This document shows positions 30,533-43,148 of a stretch of 64,000 bases of DNA, in pieces. The notes under the pieces are model-generated. The model worked only from the letters and a program-made list of their open reading frames with translations, was not told where the DNA came from and made no database searches. The stretch is taken from positions 7,252,001-7,316,000 of the forward strand of contig NC_088321.1 of assembly GCF_910592395.1 (NCBI RefSeq), given 5' to 3'. A program made the translations under genes and the position numbers. The first letter of the stretch is position 1, and each line of letters starts with the position of its first letter. This stretch comes from Lineus longissimus. Lineage: Eukaryota > Nemertea > Pilidiophora > Heteronemertea > Lineidae.

Positions 30533-30775
30533 ATGGGCAGCGACTACGCGCCTGTTATCGAGTCCTTGCAAGTGACTATTGAAACTCATTTTCGGAAGAT
30601 GCCAACATGTCCCAAAATGCGGGCAGTTGATCGGGTTATAGTGATGGGCGAAGATCTTTTCAATGAGGTGTTGGAAGATGAAAAACCAGGCAACATAAGA
30701 GTTGCACTAGGAAGTTTCATTTTCCTGGCAGAAGAAAAGATAGCAGCCTTAGTCGGACAGGTGAACAGAGCGTGA
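30533..30775 (+). CDS. 80-codon ORF of unknown family in the virus-like segment
   Basis: ATG 30533 to TGA 30773. The protein-like sequence includes VDRVIVMGEDLFNEVLEDEK and FIFLAEEKIAALVGQV. Same strand as its neighbours. No hit to a family I know. It may be one exon-free small gene of the element or a remnant. Confidence 0.3.
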   Translation: MGSDYAPVIESLQVTIETHFRKMPTCPKMRAVDRVIVMGEDLFNEVLEDEKPGNIRVALGSFIFLAEEKIAALVGQVNRA

Positions 30776-31267
30776 AAAATGCTGATATCGGGCCGAGGGA
30801 ACACTACGGTCGCTATGATTTAATTGAAACCTATCATGCTGTGCCAACAGGTCCTTTACATGCAGAGTAAGTAACTTGTGCATGCAGAGTAGTGCTGCTG
30901 CATGCTGTTGCATTAAATCATGTTTTGGGAAAGCTCTTCGTTTGACCTGCCGTCAAACCGTATCGAATAACATCTATTATATTTACCTCGTTGGTTTCTT
31001 CTACTATGTGTCATGATGAATAATTTGTCACTTGACTTTTCACATCATAACGTTTTGTCCAGCAACAGCAGTGAGAAATCCCCGATCGGTAAATCTGAAA
31101 TGCTGCCAATAGCTAGTCTGCCACTTCCAACTGCTAACAGCAGGCCCAGTAGAGTGGGGTCGACATTTGTTGGCGGGCCTCATCCTTCATTACGTCGGCA
31201 TCAACTTTAACACGATTGGCACGAGAAGCGATGCCATCAACGAAGCAGATGGCGAAAAGCTTGAAAA

Positions 31268-32011
31268 ATGCAAAAGATACAGCCGCTGGTCCCAGACTGC
31301 CAACTACAACTGTTCCTGCTAACCTTGTTGATTATTGTTGACGATGATACAACCACGACTACGGACGATGATGATGAATCTGTCTTAAGCGTTAGCCATG
31401 CATGCGACGAGCAAAGCGTAGCCTGTCGTCGACTTACGCAGAAGGCACGGTTGTCCGAACTTTGCTCTTTGGGCTATAATATTTTTAGTGCAGAAGTGTA
31501 TGACTATTTGGAGGATGGTCCTTTTGGGCCTGATAGCATCTTGCTCAATGTTCGCACAGGCATTTACATAGATTGCCCGTCGGGTTACTATGCTGAAGTT
31601 GTCTCCAGTCCCTACGTAGGTTTTCGATTCGCCGTAAGATCGCTCATTTTAGTCGGGGTACAACTGAAACCAGATACAGTTGTGCTTGATAAACCAATAG
31701 CCGTTGGTTTCCCCTGCCTTGAACTCAGCAAATTACACGATCACAAATTTCATTATGATTTCATTCGACCAATGTATGGAAAGGACTGTCAACTGCTGGA
31801 GACCGACACTGATTCGCTAACATACGTCATTAAAAATCACATTGCAGATGAGGACATCTTGGCCAATCGAAAATACTTTGACCTTTCCAACTACCCAAAA
31901 GCAAGTCCCATGTATTGGATCAGAGATAAAAAGTTACGGGGTACGTTTAAAAGGGAGTATTCCGACAAGCCATTTGTTGCATTTGCTGGACTCGGAAACA
32001 AAAATGTATGA
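31268..32011 (+). pseudogene. dUTPase-like part joined to protein-primed family B DNA polymerase part
   Basis: One open frame with two unlike halves. Residues about 60-125 look like a trimeric dUTPase: GYNIFSAEVYDY resembles motif 1, and VRTGIYIDCPSGYYAEV the strand that follows; the later motifs are missing. From about residue 138 it is a DNA polymerase B C-terminal palm. ELSKLHDHKFHYDF, the catalytic motif C within TDTDSL, and a DLSNYPKASPMYW block are the pattern of protein-primed polymerases of Polinton/Maverick, adintovirus and adenovirus relatives. The exonuclease domain and motifs A and B are absent. The junction is probably a deletion, not a working fusion. An acidic, Asp/Thr-rich run opens the frame. 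Confidence 0.65.
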
Positions 32012-32309
32012 TTTAAAACACTTGCCAAATCAAGATGAGACAACGGTAGATAGTAGAAATGAAACAAGAAACGCTAAAGGCATTCCGCGAAGTGTCCTAA
32101 GCAATATGCGCTTTGTCGATTACAAAGCAGCTTTTTTCGAACACCAAAACCTGAAAAAAAGATACTTTAGCATACGATCGCAAAAACTAGACCTTTATAC
32201 TATATCCGAAGGAAAACGAGGTCTGTCAAATTTTGACACGAACAGATTTATCTGCGACGATGGCATTCAAACATTAGCCTACGGAAACTACAATTGCGAC
32301 CAAATTTAA
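31988..32309 (+). pseudogene. Protein-primed DNA polymerase B, C-terminal end (shifted frame)
   Basis: This continues the polymerase in another frame after a break near 31990. It shows a KGIPRSVL block and an FICDDGIQTLAYGNY end close to the stop at 32307-32309, a typical finish for this polymerase group. The frame break means the gene is inactive as it stands. No capsid, integrase, packaging ATPase or cysteine protease was recognised nearby. Confidence 0.65.
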
Positions 32310-33083
32310 AGAATGCTCTTTGCGGTAGTAGGCTGACGAGCTGAAGACGCCAAACATGATGGCAGCAACAAATACGTCATTCAATGTGCTGATGGATGAT
32401 ATGCCCGGGCTGGGTTGATATGGACATTGAGAAAACGTGTGTCTTTTTCTGCATACCGTAACAGCAGAGTTGATGGGACGAAGACAGAGATGGCTTGAAC
32501 GCGCCTGAGTTGTTATAATCGATGAACTGACGACCAGAGTTTTCACAAAGTAACAAATAGTTTGACGATGATATAAAAATATTTGCGGTGACGATTATTT
32601 CTCTGATGTTTTATTGTTTCGTAGTGACGTACGTAACAGATGAATGTATTTTGGCGGATATGAGGCAGGAGTTAGGGCCATTTTGGTTGCAGAATCAACC
32701 GATGGTTTGAGGCAGCGTTAGTGCCGTTTTGGTTTTGGATTCCGTTTTAGCTTTGGATTTAAGGGCCTTTTTGGTGGATTTTATGGTTTGGGAATCAACC
32801 ATATACTACTACTAAAGGCTCTCTCATGACATGGGTCACATCATCGTTCTAATCGAGGTCAGCCAGATACTTGGCCGGTTCAATGCCAAAAAAGAGTAAC
32901 ATGAGTTTCTTAAATTGGATTCCTGTCTGGTTTGTATAGCAAGCCTTTCAAAGCCCGAAATGTATCTGTAAACCAGAGAGTAGGGGAGACCAGATACATC
33001 ATAATGTTTCAACTCGAAACCGGTCAGTTTTCTCAACATCAACAATAGTACTGCATCGCTCCACTTGTACTCTTGTTGAAAAG
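32310..33083. other. No gene recognised
   Basis: Short frames only, including a minus-strand frame at 32836-33141 without a known domain. The 32650-32810 stretch repeats gccattttggtt/ccgttttggtttt words, a weak degenerate repeat. Confidence 0.35.
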
Positions 33084-33741
33084 TAAAAAGACCCCAAATA
33101 CACAAGAATATATCCCAAACCACAAGGGCTACGCATTTCATGTTTTTACCAGTTATCGATAGATATGTTGGTCATAGAACAATGCTTTTTGGATAGGTCT
33201 TGGAAACAAGGAAACGGGGATATAAAGATAAAAATTTAAAGATTATTTTTTTCCTACTTTTTAAAAAATGACCCGATTTCAATGTTTTATGTTGATTTAT
33301 ATTCTTTCATATTCATTAAGCAACTTATCCCAATATTTTCTTCCTGAAATACACAATTTAAGCCAATTTCCATTGTAGTTTCTGTATATAATTTATTTTA
33401 TCTCTGAAAGAACTGAATTCTTCAGCCTATAAAACTGAGGAGCGGAAATTTAGGAAGAAAATGCAAAAAAACTAAAGAAAAATTTTGATTTCTTTATTTT
33501 TGTAATTGTTTGAGTCAACAATGTTTTGTGATTGTGATGCTGCAAGAAATTTTGAAATCGGATGATTTTTTATTAGAAAAATTTCACATTTTTGAACAAT
33601 ATAATTGTTTTTTCATTTCCTCTTTTTCAAATATTTATCTAACAGACATTGTTCTATAACAATATACAATGTATATTTATCGATAAAAGGCGTAGCTCTT
33701 TCGGTTAAAGAGACATTCTTGTGTATTTGGTGTCTTTTTTA
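33084..33741. mobile_element. 658-bp element with about 100-bp inverted ends
   Basis: The left arm taaaaagaccccaaatacac... (33084-33187) matches the complement of the right arm (33645-33741, ...gtgtatttggtgtctttttta), including ctacgcatttc and ttatcgataa words. R2 copy 1 keeps the right arm (to 22011) but not the outer left arm. AT-rich inside, no coding region. No target duplication recognised. Confidence 0.55.
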
Positions 33742-34422
33742 ATACTTTTAAACGCTAATATTTTTGCATGTGGAGGGACCAATTAAGCCCGCTGGGGCAG
33801 ATGTGGGCCTCACGATAGGTTCATGCAGTGCTCGCAGGGGGCTGAGCGTATTGACAGTTTGTCTTCCCGTGCCTCCCAGGCCAGTTTCCGCGAGCGCAAG
33901 ACACAACTTCATATAGTCGCTTATATATGAAAAGACCTCAGTTGTGTCCCAGGCGAGTGCAGGTCGGAAGACGTCGGAAAAACAACACAGAAGACCAGTC
34001 CAGGCCCCGACGTTATCATGCACACACGCACCTCCACCATATGAAATACATGGGCTGTAATATAGGCCTGAACAAATAGATATTCTCAGTGGGAATGTTC
34101 TTGGCGATAAAATGAATTTGCGCAATAGTAATTCCCATGGCATAATCTGAAGGATAGATTGAGAGATGTATGTCGCAATATGATAAGTAGATTATACAAA
34201 ATTGTGAACGCCCAATATCCAAAATCTTTTAAAGATAGCAGTTGCCAAATTCAAATAGTAAGCCCCTGCAACCACTATCGGCAAAGGATACAACTTACAA
34301 TGGAGGAGGTCGACCTAAAATACGCTCAACTGACCGCGGTTCTAAAAACTAACGGAATGCGGCAGGACAACTCTATACTCCACTAGAAGAAAACAAAGAA
34401 CTCCAGAGTATTTGTGTAATGC
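33167..34422 (+). repeat. Dispersed repeat R2, copy 2
   Basis: It is collinear with 21411-22655, from the inverted-repeat element through ggggcagatgtgggcctcac, caacacagaagaccagtcc and cataatctgaagga to ctccagagtatt. Here no L1-like ORF1 follows, so either this is a 3'-truncated copy of the same element or R2 is a separate unit next to which the L1-like element landed. Confidence 0.7.
34300..34386 (+). CDS. Conserved 28-codon micro-ORF, copy 2
   Basis: Same start, length and stop as 22532-22618. Residue changes are three conservative ones. See copy 1 for possible meanings. Confidence 0.3.
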   Translation: MEEVDLKYAQLTAVLKTNGMRQDNSILH

Positions 34423-37159
34423 TTTAAAGGACCGAAAGTCAAATCTCCTTTTTCTGCATTGTGTGAGAACAATCAGTATGAAAAAGAGACTCACCGAGAA
34501 CAGTTTGAAAATGACTTCTGCTGGGGGCCGGTTGAATGCAACTGTTCCGATACCTTCGATCACTACTATTGTACGTACGACCTAATCCTAAGGATCTCGT
34601 GAAAGTTGATCCTGTTTTCACACAATTTGGTAATCACTGTCAGATAGACTGATATATTATTGCCTCAGCATGCAATCGTTGGTAAGTTTATGAGCCAAGT
34701 CTCAGAATTGAACTGAGGACATGCGAACACCTTAATGATTTTCGTATAGATAGATATGTATTTGGCGTTCCCAACTATATTTTTGTGATACCTACTCTTT
34801 TTAATGTGCTGATTCGACAGCAGTTGCCAATATTTGACTGATAAAGAGCAAACAATAACTAAATTAGTTTCATTTGCTGGATGGAATCATTAATTGGTCA
34901 TGTTGGTTGCGCTACACGGATCCTGGCTCACAAACTAGATCAATAAAATCATCTTTTTAAACAAATGTTCGAGTTGCGAAGATAGACCACTCGGAGTCCC
35001 TACTAACATGAACAGGGATGTACACACCAAAAGTGATTGATGAAATGTAAACTTTTTTCTATGCAATGTACAATTTTCTAATGTTGTGAAAGACTTTTAA
35101 TTTAAATGCTGCAACGGAGTAATATGCTGCGCAGGACAGTTACAGCCAACAATGATGACTCAAAGTCATAATGTCATAGCGTGCACCAGTCTCTGAAGAT
35201 CTTCTGCGCACTCAAGTTCATGATGAGACGTGGCTTTCGAGACTCCTCTGATATTTTTCTTCTTTTTTAGTGTAGTCTCCCAACAGTGGAACGATGGGAC
35301 TCTCCACTCTAACTTTAAGGTTGATCAGATGATATATCCGGGGTGCATCTCTTAATAATCTGCTTAAACATAGATGATCAAAATTTTATGCACGTCCCAC
35401 GACGACCACGATGCACAATCTCTGAGGACATACAACTGGTCCTCATAGTTACCTTCGCTTGTTTCACTTTTCAGAACATTCTGGTCGGGACTCTAGTCTT
35501 CGAGTATTCCAATCTGGTTGTGACTTTTGTCGACAGTGCATTCTAATGCATGCTGTGAAATAGGACCTAGAGTCTTCATTGTTGGTTGTGACTATCCTGA
35601 AGTGAAGCATACATTCCGTTCTCTTGTGAAGTGATCCCAAGTAATCTGTTCACAAGTCATGAACATAACCACGACAGTCAAACACAAGTACTAATCTAGC
35701 ATTGAGGATTGCAAGAAAGCAAACATGACAACGAGACGTAAATTAGTTATTCGCTTCGGTCAATTTAATCTATTTCACTTGATGTTTCATGATTCTACAG
35801 AGTAATAAGTCGAGCATATTTTAATCCGACTGCCAGTCTCAGCGAATAAATTCGTAGATTTTTAGTGAGTGCTTTTTCTGCGGTAACCTTCTACTTCACT
35901 GCATCCGTAGATAGTTGCATGACCACCTTTTGCCCTGGAAATGGAAGAGTTAATATATATCAATGGGCAGGTCAATATCATGAGGATATGGGGTCATGAT
36001 ATGGTCAGTCCAAAACCGGCTTTTTGCACTGCCAAGTCCCATATCTGCCCCGACGACTAGTAAATTAATTAATCTTCCTGGTAACCAACTGACGGCTTCC
36101 ACCTACTGTGCGCACGTTCTTGTGTTTGAGAGGAGGATACATTTACATTCCCGGCCTCATTACAAATGTCTCACAATGTGGTAAAAGAGTCTCTATCCGG
36201 CATGTCCGGCAAACAATGGCAAAGCCACCGCGCTGACAGCTGTATCGAAAGCTATTTTAACAGATATATCAAAGGTGTAATTAAAAAAAATATTGTGTGT
36301 GACACAATTCAATAAGATGTAATCATTATTCTTCGCGCCATTAAAAATGACCATTCAGGACCCGGATGTGCAGGATTTCGCACTCCGCATATTCTGAGTG
36401 ACTTTTATGACCTCCGCTTTACAGCGGTCCCAGCTCGGAACAGCAGAATGGGAGACACGTCGCGTTGAGTACCGCGAAAATTCGACTTAGTGCCTGATTT
36501 CTTTTCAAAAGCTTGATTTCGAGTAAAATGCGGACTGAGGCTACTGTCAATGGAGACATATACTTGTAATGTGCGTGTTTGATAGCTCAATAGAGGAGAT
36601 TACTTAAAATACAACGATATAATATGTCGATTTTGACCGGCACAGCACCCGTTATCAATCTAGCTCTTCTAGACAAAAAAGGTCCTTGAAACTGATGAGG
36701 TATAAAAACCAAGAGCGGCTATAAAATTGACTGGTTAAAGGCCTACCTAATGAGTCGCTTTCGCCTGGTATGGTTGTAACTTACCACGAATTTCCTTCAC
36801 AGTATAATGCTCGCCATTGTTTTCCTCAGAATTCGAAAAAAAACATCGTGTTCGCTATTTTAATGTCTTAGATTACAGCGAACCTCATGATGCGCTTGAT
36901 CGATCAGGTCTAGATAAATTCTCAGCGGTACAGAAAAATAATTCTACAAGGTGAAATGGTGAACTCAACCTTTTCCCATGGGTAAACTTTGGTTTGCGCA
37001 GGGTGTAAACAGCATTTTTTATGCTGTTCATCTAATTTTCAATCGGATAACCGTTGCTATGATCTGACATGTTTTATAGGTCTATCTAGTGAACAGGTCC
37101 ATTGACACTTGTTGTAAGCACTGGGTAATTGCAACAACTTTTAATTCAACCACAATGAA
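34423..37159. other. About 2.7 kb without a recognised gene
   Basis: Only short frames. No inverted-repeat ends, LTRs or motif blocks were recognised, and no match to other parts of the window was noticed. Confidence 0.35.
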
Positions 37160-37700
37160 AATCGACCGACCGTAATCAAAGAGTAATGATGAGGTCTCCA
37201 TCAAGGTGATTCACGGCGATTGCTTACCAATTCGTACTGAAAGAAAAAATGCGGGGGATGTATAAACGTGTGTTGCTATATAATATGAAGGAATGCATTT
37301 ATCAATGACTTTAAAGATGCACTATTTTACTTGTATTTAGAATACCATATCATGCTCTTATACCGAATTAGGTGCCAGAAGATGCTTCTTACAGATTATT
37401 GTTGATTACTGCATTTATATGAATAACCAATTCTTTTTCAATCAAATTACAATTTATATTTGCAATCTTTTACTGAATTTTCAAGTGAGCGTATCATTAT
37501 CCATATTTCATCAGTTGTTCTCATCACATCGATGATGGTGATTGCTACCGCCTGCCCTGACAATCGACCGACTGTTAACAAAAGTTGATGACGACGAGGC
37601 CTCCATCTAGGTTATTCCTGGCGATTACTTACCATTTTATCCTGAAAGAAAAAATGCACGAGATGTTAGGTTTATATAATCTATATCATAATACTATAAG
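37160..37700 (+). repeat. Direct duplication, units about 400 bp apart
   Basis: 37160-37300 and 37561-37700 share atcgaccgac, gatgaggtctccatc-like text, ggcgattgcttacca and ctgaaagaaaaaatgc in the same order. Probably one old tandem duplication of about 400 bp. Confidence 0.55.
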
Positions 37701-39006
37701 GCGGCTCGCTAAAGTGCCATTTGGGGGTCGTGTTTCGTCTGGAAATTTTGCACGTTTGCAGGTGATATGTTATCCTGATGCAACGTCATGTTTATTTTCG
37801 GAAATTTACTTCAGCGGAGCAGTAATGAGGGATTTTTAATCGGACACGGTCAATTCTCCTTACAACTCACGGAAGCCAAGCCATTGCTGTTTAGTTATGC
37901 AGGGGATTAATGAATCACCTGCACTCCCACCCCACAGGGTGACTAACACTACCTGTTGAACGGCTGGCTGTAGGGGGGTGATTGGAACAGCCTGTACACG
38001 TGTTGACCTGCTGAACCAAGGTTAATGTTATTTTTCAATCCACGATTGTAGGCCTAGGTCACCTGATCTTCGAGATTTCGCGGGGAAAGAAATTGTAAAC
38101 AAACGTATGTGTGCAGTTCAAATGTAAACAAAAATGTATTTTTGGTATTTTCGGTTGCTGGACTTGGGTTTTCCCGCAGTAAGGAGCTGGGGTCAAATTG
38201 GTGGTCTATTGTTTATGGGTGCTGTGTTAGCCAGAGCTAACCCGTGATAATGAAGGTTACCATGGTATGTTTATGAGCTCACCACAGCTCTCAATACTTG
38301 ATCTGAAGAGGCGCGCTGAACCTGAAATGGCCTTATCAAGGAGCTGCTCACGGTGCTGGACGTCTAAGCTTGCCTGTCGAGTAAGTGCCTTGCCCGAGAC
38401 CTGGCTACATGTTGGAGGAGCACGCATTTTAAAGTTATAGTAGTGATAGTGCAATTGGTTCGAGCCATTTGGAGGCCGACATGTGAAGGCCTATCTGCAT
38501 GGGTACTCCTTCTCCGTATAAAAAGGCGCATATTGCTGACGAAGGAACGAGGCATTGCCTCATCATCTCTATCGGACCAACTGATATACTTTTATATGCA
38601 CGCATACAGCACGCCACAGCTAGGTCCGAGTCTGTGGACAAATGGTTGGTTTAATTTGTCTCTTCGATATGGCTCCTTTGATATTGCATTAGATGTTTAT
38701 TGCAATTCAATCTATTCAAGGTATAGCCCATTTGAACCTGCCTGCGCCACGGGTACAATGCTTAATAATATAATACGAGTCTTATATAGCGCAGTATCCA
38801 ACCATAACTGGCCGGTTTAGAAATATCGAAATGGAAGGAAAACACTACATTAAACCCTTGTATATCAATTTACTTATTATAAGACGAGTGTTCAAAAAAT
38901 ACAAGACCTAAATAAATAATAAGAACCAACTCGGTAAATAAACTGAAACCAGGTAATACAAAGACCCAACCTGTGCTGGTAAGAAAACTAATCTGATCTG
39001 TCATGT
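37701..39006. other. No gene recognised
   Basis: Short frames on both strands at 38257-38820 overlap each other and carry no domain. Nothing else seen. Confidence 0.35.
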
Positions 39007-39445
39007 ATGGCTGGCGCGAGTGGCCAAATTCAGAATTATGCCACGGCATAAATAGAAATTGTGGTGCCCAATAAATCAACCAATCAAAACATCGGATCTC
39101 GTGAATTATGCCGCGGCAGAATTCAGAAATATGCCACGGCATAAATAGGAATTGTGGCGTGGCATAATAAGACCAATCAGAAGGTGGCAATCGTTTTATT
39201 TATGGTGCGGCATAAATCGTACTTCCGGCCACAATTCCTATTCATGCAGGGGCATAATTCACGAGATCCGATGTTTTGATTGGTTGATTAATGGTGCACC
39301 ACAATTCCGATTTACTTCCGTCCTCCACAAATGACACTTCCGTCCAGAATTCCTATTCATGCCGCGGCATAATTCAGGAGATCCGAGGTTTTGATTGGTC
39401 GATTTATGGTGCACCACAATTCCGATTTATGCCGTGGCCAGCCAT
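39007..39445. mobile_element. 439-bp compound fold-back element
   Basis: The outer ends atggctgg(...)ggcca and tggccagccat are inverted. Inside, several copies of gccacggcataaat, attgtggtgc, aaccaatcaaaacatcggat and their complements alternate, so the sequence can fold in more than one register. No coding capacity. Confidence 0.7.
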
Positions 39446-40200
39446 AGTCGTGCGAGGGGCAATTTAGAAGGTAGGTTCCGAATGTATTTTTGCTATTTTA
39501 ATCACAGTTCGAGTTAACAATTTAGCCAACTCGGCTGCTACCATTTCCAATTCACCTTCCACACTGCAATTATATCAGTTCCCATCATTAAATAGTACAT
39601 ACATCGAAATATTCAAAATCTGACTGAACTATCACGCTATTCCGTTTTTGATCTCGACTGGACCCGAGTGAACCCCTCCCCCACCCCACACCACCCCTGC
39701 AATAACAAGCCGCCAAATCCTTTAATGCGTACGGTAATATCTCGCCAGACACGGTTGCAGATTTAGGCAAACTTGGTGATTGCCTTATAATATTGCTTAT
39801 GCCTTGCAGTGAGTCACCCTGTTCATCCGCATGGTAACCGACTTTCACGAATAAGTCTTCTGCTATTGACACCCCGGATTATTTTAGGGGATTCTTAGAC
39901 TTGTAATTTGTTGTTAAGTATCCACAACGTCCAAACATTTCGAAACAATTACCGAAAAACAATATGAAGGTGTGTCGCCGCAGGCACTGTGGGCCAGTAC
40001 ATGATGCAGACTATTGCTTTAACTCTTCCCCTCCAATATAATGTACATCACATTGGCCGAGGCGGAACCTTTCCACTCAGATTCATCTTTATGTAAATGT
40101 TGTAATGCATAATGTACGAAGAAGTTGGTTAATGCCCTTGGTGGACTTTGATAGACATTTTGTTTTGGCGCCAACAATGCCTCGATCGTTGCTCAATAAC
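39446..40200. other. No gene recognised
   Basis: A minus-strand frame at 39588-39872 shows no domain. No repeats recognised. Confidence 0.35.
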
Positions 40201-43140
40201 AGAAACCGACTCCAGAGACGTGTACACGAAGCCATCTGTCAAGTTGTAGCATAATGGCATCCATCACTCTTTGTCGTGATTGCCTTTCAAAGTGACTCAG
40301 GATCAGTTTTGCCCATATGACATTTACTAGTGGTTGCTCCTCATAGTTCAGTGTTTCCATACAATACATGACTTTTCAATAGAGGGAATATAGAAAAACG
40401 TGTCGATCTATCATCAGCGCTCCCTAACAATTAGGGGAAAGTCCAAGAAACGAAAATACTCAAAAACTTTCACCGATGCCTTCTGGTACTGATTTATACT
40501 TAGGGTGGCAGGAAGTTGATAGGCACATGGGGAGGGTTCTTCCACAAGGAATTTGAGACGAAGTATCCAAGTGTTTCCTTTAACATGTATCAAGAGTAAA
40601 AACATGGACCAGCCGATTATGACTATAGGTTCTGACCACTGTACCAGTAATTTCTCTCGGCATTGCATTGGTACAAAAATATCCAGATATGTGCTGAGCA
40701 CTTCAAAAAGGCATGTCCAATTTACAATGAAATGATACTTGCCGGCAAAAAAGGCACTTCCTCCGCATCGTCCATGCGGCGACACGTTGTTTAGCTTATC
40801 TTTCATACTTTGGAGTAAATATTCCTGATGTCAACCATGACTTGCCTTCACACGACAAATCAGCAAATGGTCAAAGCTCATTAAAGGGTCTTAGTTTTCT
40901 TCACCAGGGTCTCATGTTTTTACCTTGTGAGGACTCAGCCGTTTTTTACCTGGTGAGGTCGTACTGTTTCTACCATGCAGGGTCATAAATGATGTACCTG
41001 GTTTGGTTTTACTTTCTCCTGGGTCAGAAGATGTATTTTTACAGTGTTCTCCACAGGATCTGATTTAAAAGGGGCGGATTTAAGCCCGCATTTCTGACCA
41101 TGGACGCACCGATGCTCTGAGATGCGATTTCAGCTATTTAGGCATAAAATTCATTGAAATCGAGCCCATTTATTACGCAGACAAATTTCCAAAGTTTCGT
41201 CGGGACGGAACTTGAGCATAATGATTCTTAGCTACGTGAAGTGGTACCGTAAGCGCCTGTTAATGTCAGAGATGTCAAATCTCCGGAAAGTTCGGTCCTG
41301 AGATTCGTGCAGATATGCAATAAGAATCATAGGGGGTTGCGTTAGGTTTTCGGTCCTTCTTTGGAGCTTCCTGCCCGCATCCCGCCCTTCGTTCTAAGCC
41401 CGATCGCCTGCCAGAAACCATCCCGCCAACGAAACCGCTACACGACCCGGTCGCATGTCGCACTAGAAAATCAATACTGGTAATTTATGCGTAGCTCTGG
41501 CAATACATTCCCGCGCTTCGGTTTGATTGGAGGCCATTGCGCTGTTGCATTAATTACACTGCGTGGTCCTGCATACGGAATGCGGTGATCGGTAACCAAG
41601 CTACGGGATTGATCGTCAGTTCGCTGCTGTTCCGTTTATTGTTGTTGCCGGCCCATGATACGCAAAAGAACGTTGTCGGGACAATTTTAAAGGGGCGGAA
41701 GGAAAATTCAAGAGGGGCGGGATGGTTTAAGAGGGGCGGGCCGCCCTTTTTTTAATGGTGTGGAGAACTGATGGGTAAGTCAACTTATACCAATATTTCA
41801 AAGATGTTGCGAACATATGGAGCTAATCATCCGAGGTCTTGGTTAGAGGTGGGGACAGCCACATCGCAAGTTTAAATGCCCGCAACTGCTTGTCACGATC
41901 CAAATAAATAAATCGCTGCTGAATTTAATCCAAAATATAAGACAAATCAACCACTTCTCTCGATCCCGCGCGCGCGCTCATTCACCATTAGCAGATCGCC
42001 TGGTGAAAGACTTTGCCTACTTCACAAAACCAGAGTCTTTATATAAAAGGACATCATGACTTGATTTCATTGTTTGTTATGACCATGCGTATCCTTCATC
42101 CTAAGATCAGGCTTTTTTACTCCTATGTCGTATACAAAACCCTGAGAAAAAGCAGTACAATCCTCTGGGAAGGGTGGCTGTTCCGATTACTTTACACACC
42201 TTGTGTAGTTTATGTTCAGATTTGCGATATATTACAATTAGACAGGTCTTTATAAAATCTAAGAAGTTCCTGATGTTTTGATCCTTTAAGCCACATCGAT
42301 TTCATGGTACTAAACATTCTAGATTTGTTGTAGTGTTTTTATGTCTTTAGTACGAAATAAAATAAACTTGCAGCGAGAACGTGCGATTCGGCAATTCAAG
42401 CTTAAAAGCGGATTTCGCATGACTAGCGATTCAGCCTGCTATTTACTATTTCCCGGGAGATAAAAATGTGCCTTCTTATTTCCTGTTCAAAGGTCTGGCC
42501 CAGATCAGTTACTCTAAGGACTATTAAATGATGATCATGTTGACAATAGGGCTCATAATTGGCTAACACTCAGAAAGTCACGTTTGACTTGATAATGCAT
42601 CAAGAAATGCATTGTGTTGCTCGTGCGAATTCGCTTTAATACAGAGCTACGCTTGGATTGGATACTTTTTTTCTACCGCTTCAATCTGTCTAAAGGGTGT
42701 GGATTTCACCAGGCGTTTGAAATATAGAGTATATTGAAAACAACTGGTGCCAGGATTCGTATCATCCAGTGTGGCACTATCAATCGTCCTGACTGCATCT
42801 GGAGTTGATCGTATTACATGTACTTCCACAGGCCAGACAGTTTATTTGATGGGGAGCATCCTAAAATTCCAAGATGTCTATGCAAAGATAGTCCAAGAGA
42901 GACAGTCAAAGAGAGGATAATCATACCAAAGACAGACCACAGGGGACTGAATGTTTAGGCCTACAGTAATTCTCCATGTCTTTATATCCCCCCCCCCCCA
43001 TAGATACTGTTGGCCCGATGTCAGCTTGCCCATGGGGAGACGGTCCCATGCCCTGCTATTTGGTGATGGATAGAATGGTTCAGTGCTATAAAGAATCCAG
43101 ACTTTCAATACCCTAGAGATTGAAAGAGCATGATATACTG
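40201..43140 (+). repeat. Segmental duplication SD, copy 1
   Basis: It is collinear with 56289-62205. Shared text includes cgactccagagacg, tgattgcctttcaaagtgactca, gactataggttctgaccact, gttgcgaacat, gggacagccacatcgcaag, ttcaccattagcagatc, cttgcagcg, tggatttcaccaggcgtttg and tgctatttggtgat. Copy 1 has a 729-bp inverted-repeat element (41042-41770) that copy 2 lacks. Copy 2 has R1 and a pogo element that copy 1 lacks. A short match at 47035-47160 versus 62215-62340 may continue it after a large insertion. Confidence 0.75.
41042..41770. mobile_element. 729-bp hAT-like inverted-repeat element
   Basis: The left end CAGTGTTCTCCACAGGATC and the complement of the right end, CAGTTCTCCACACCATT, share the CAGT...TCTCCACA start. 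GGGGCGG words lie just inside both ends. CAG-type ends are common in hAT elements. It is missing from SD copy 2, which supports insertion, but the 8-bp flanks do not match, so no target duplication can be claimed. No transposase inside. Confidence 0.55.
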
Positions 43141-43148
43141 TAATCGGA

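Noticed and set aside
41275-41463. Minus-strand Gly/Arg-rich ORF in the hAT-like element
   Set aside because: Short, GC-rich, without any transposase motif.
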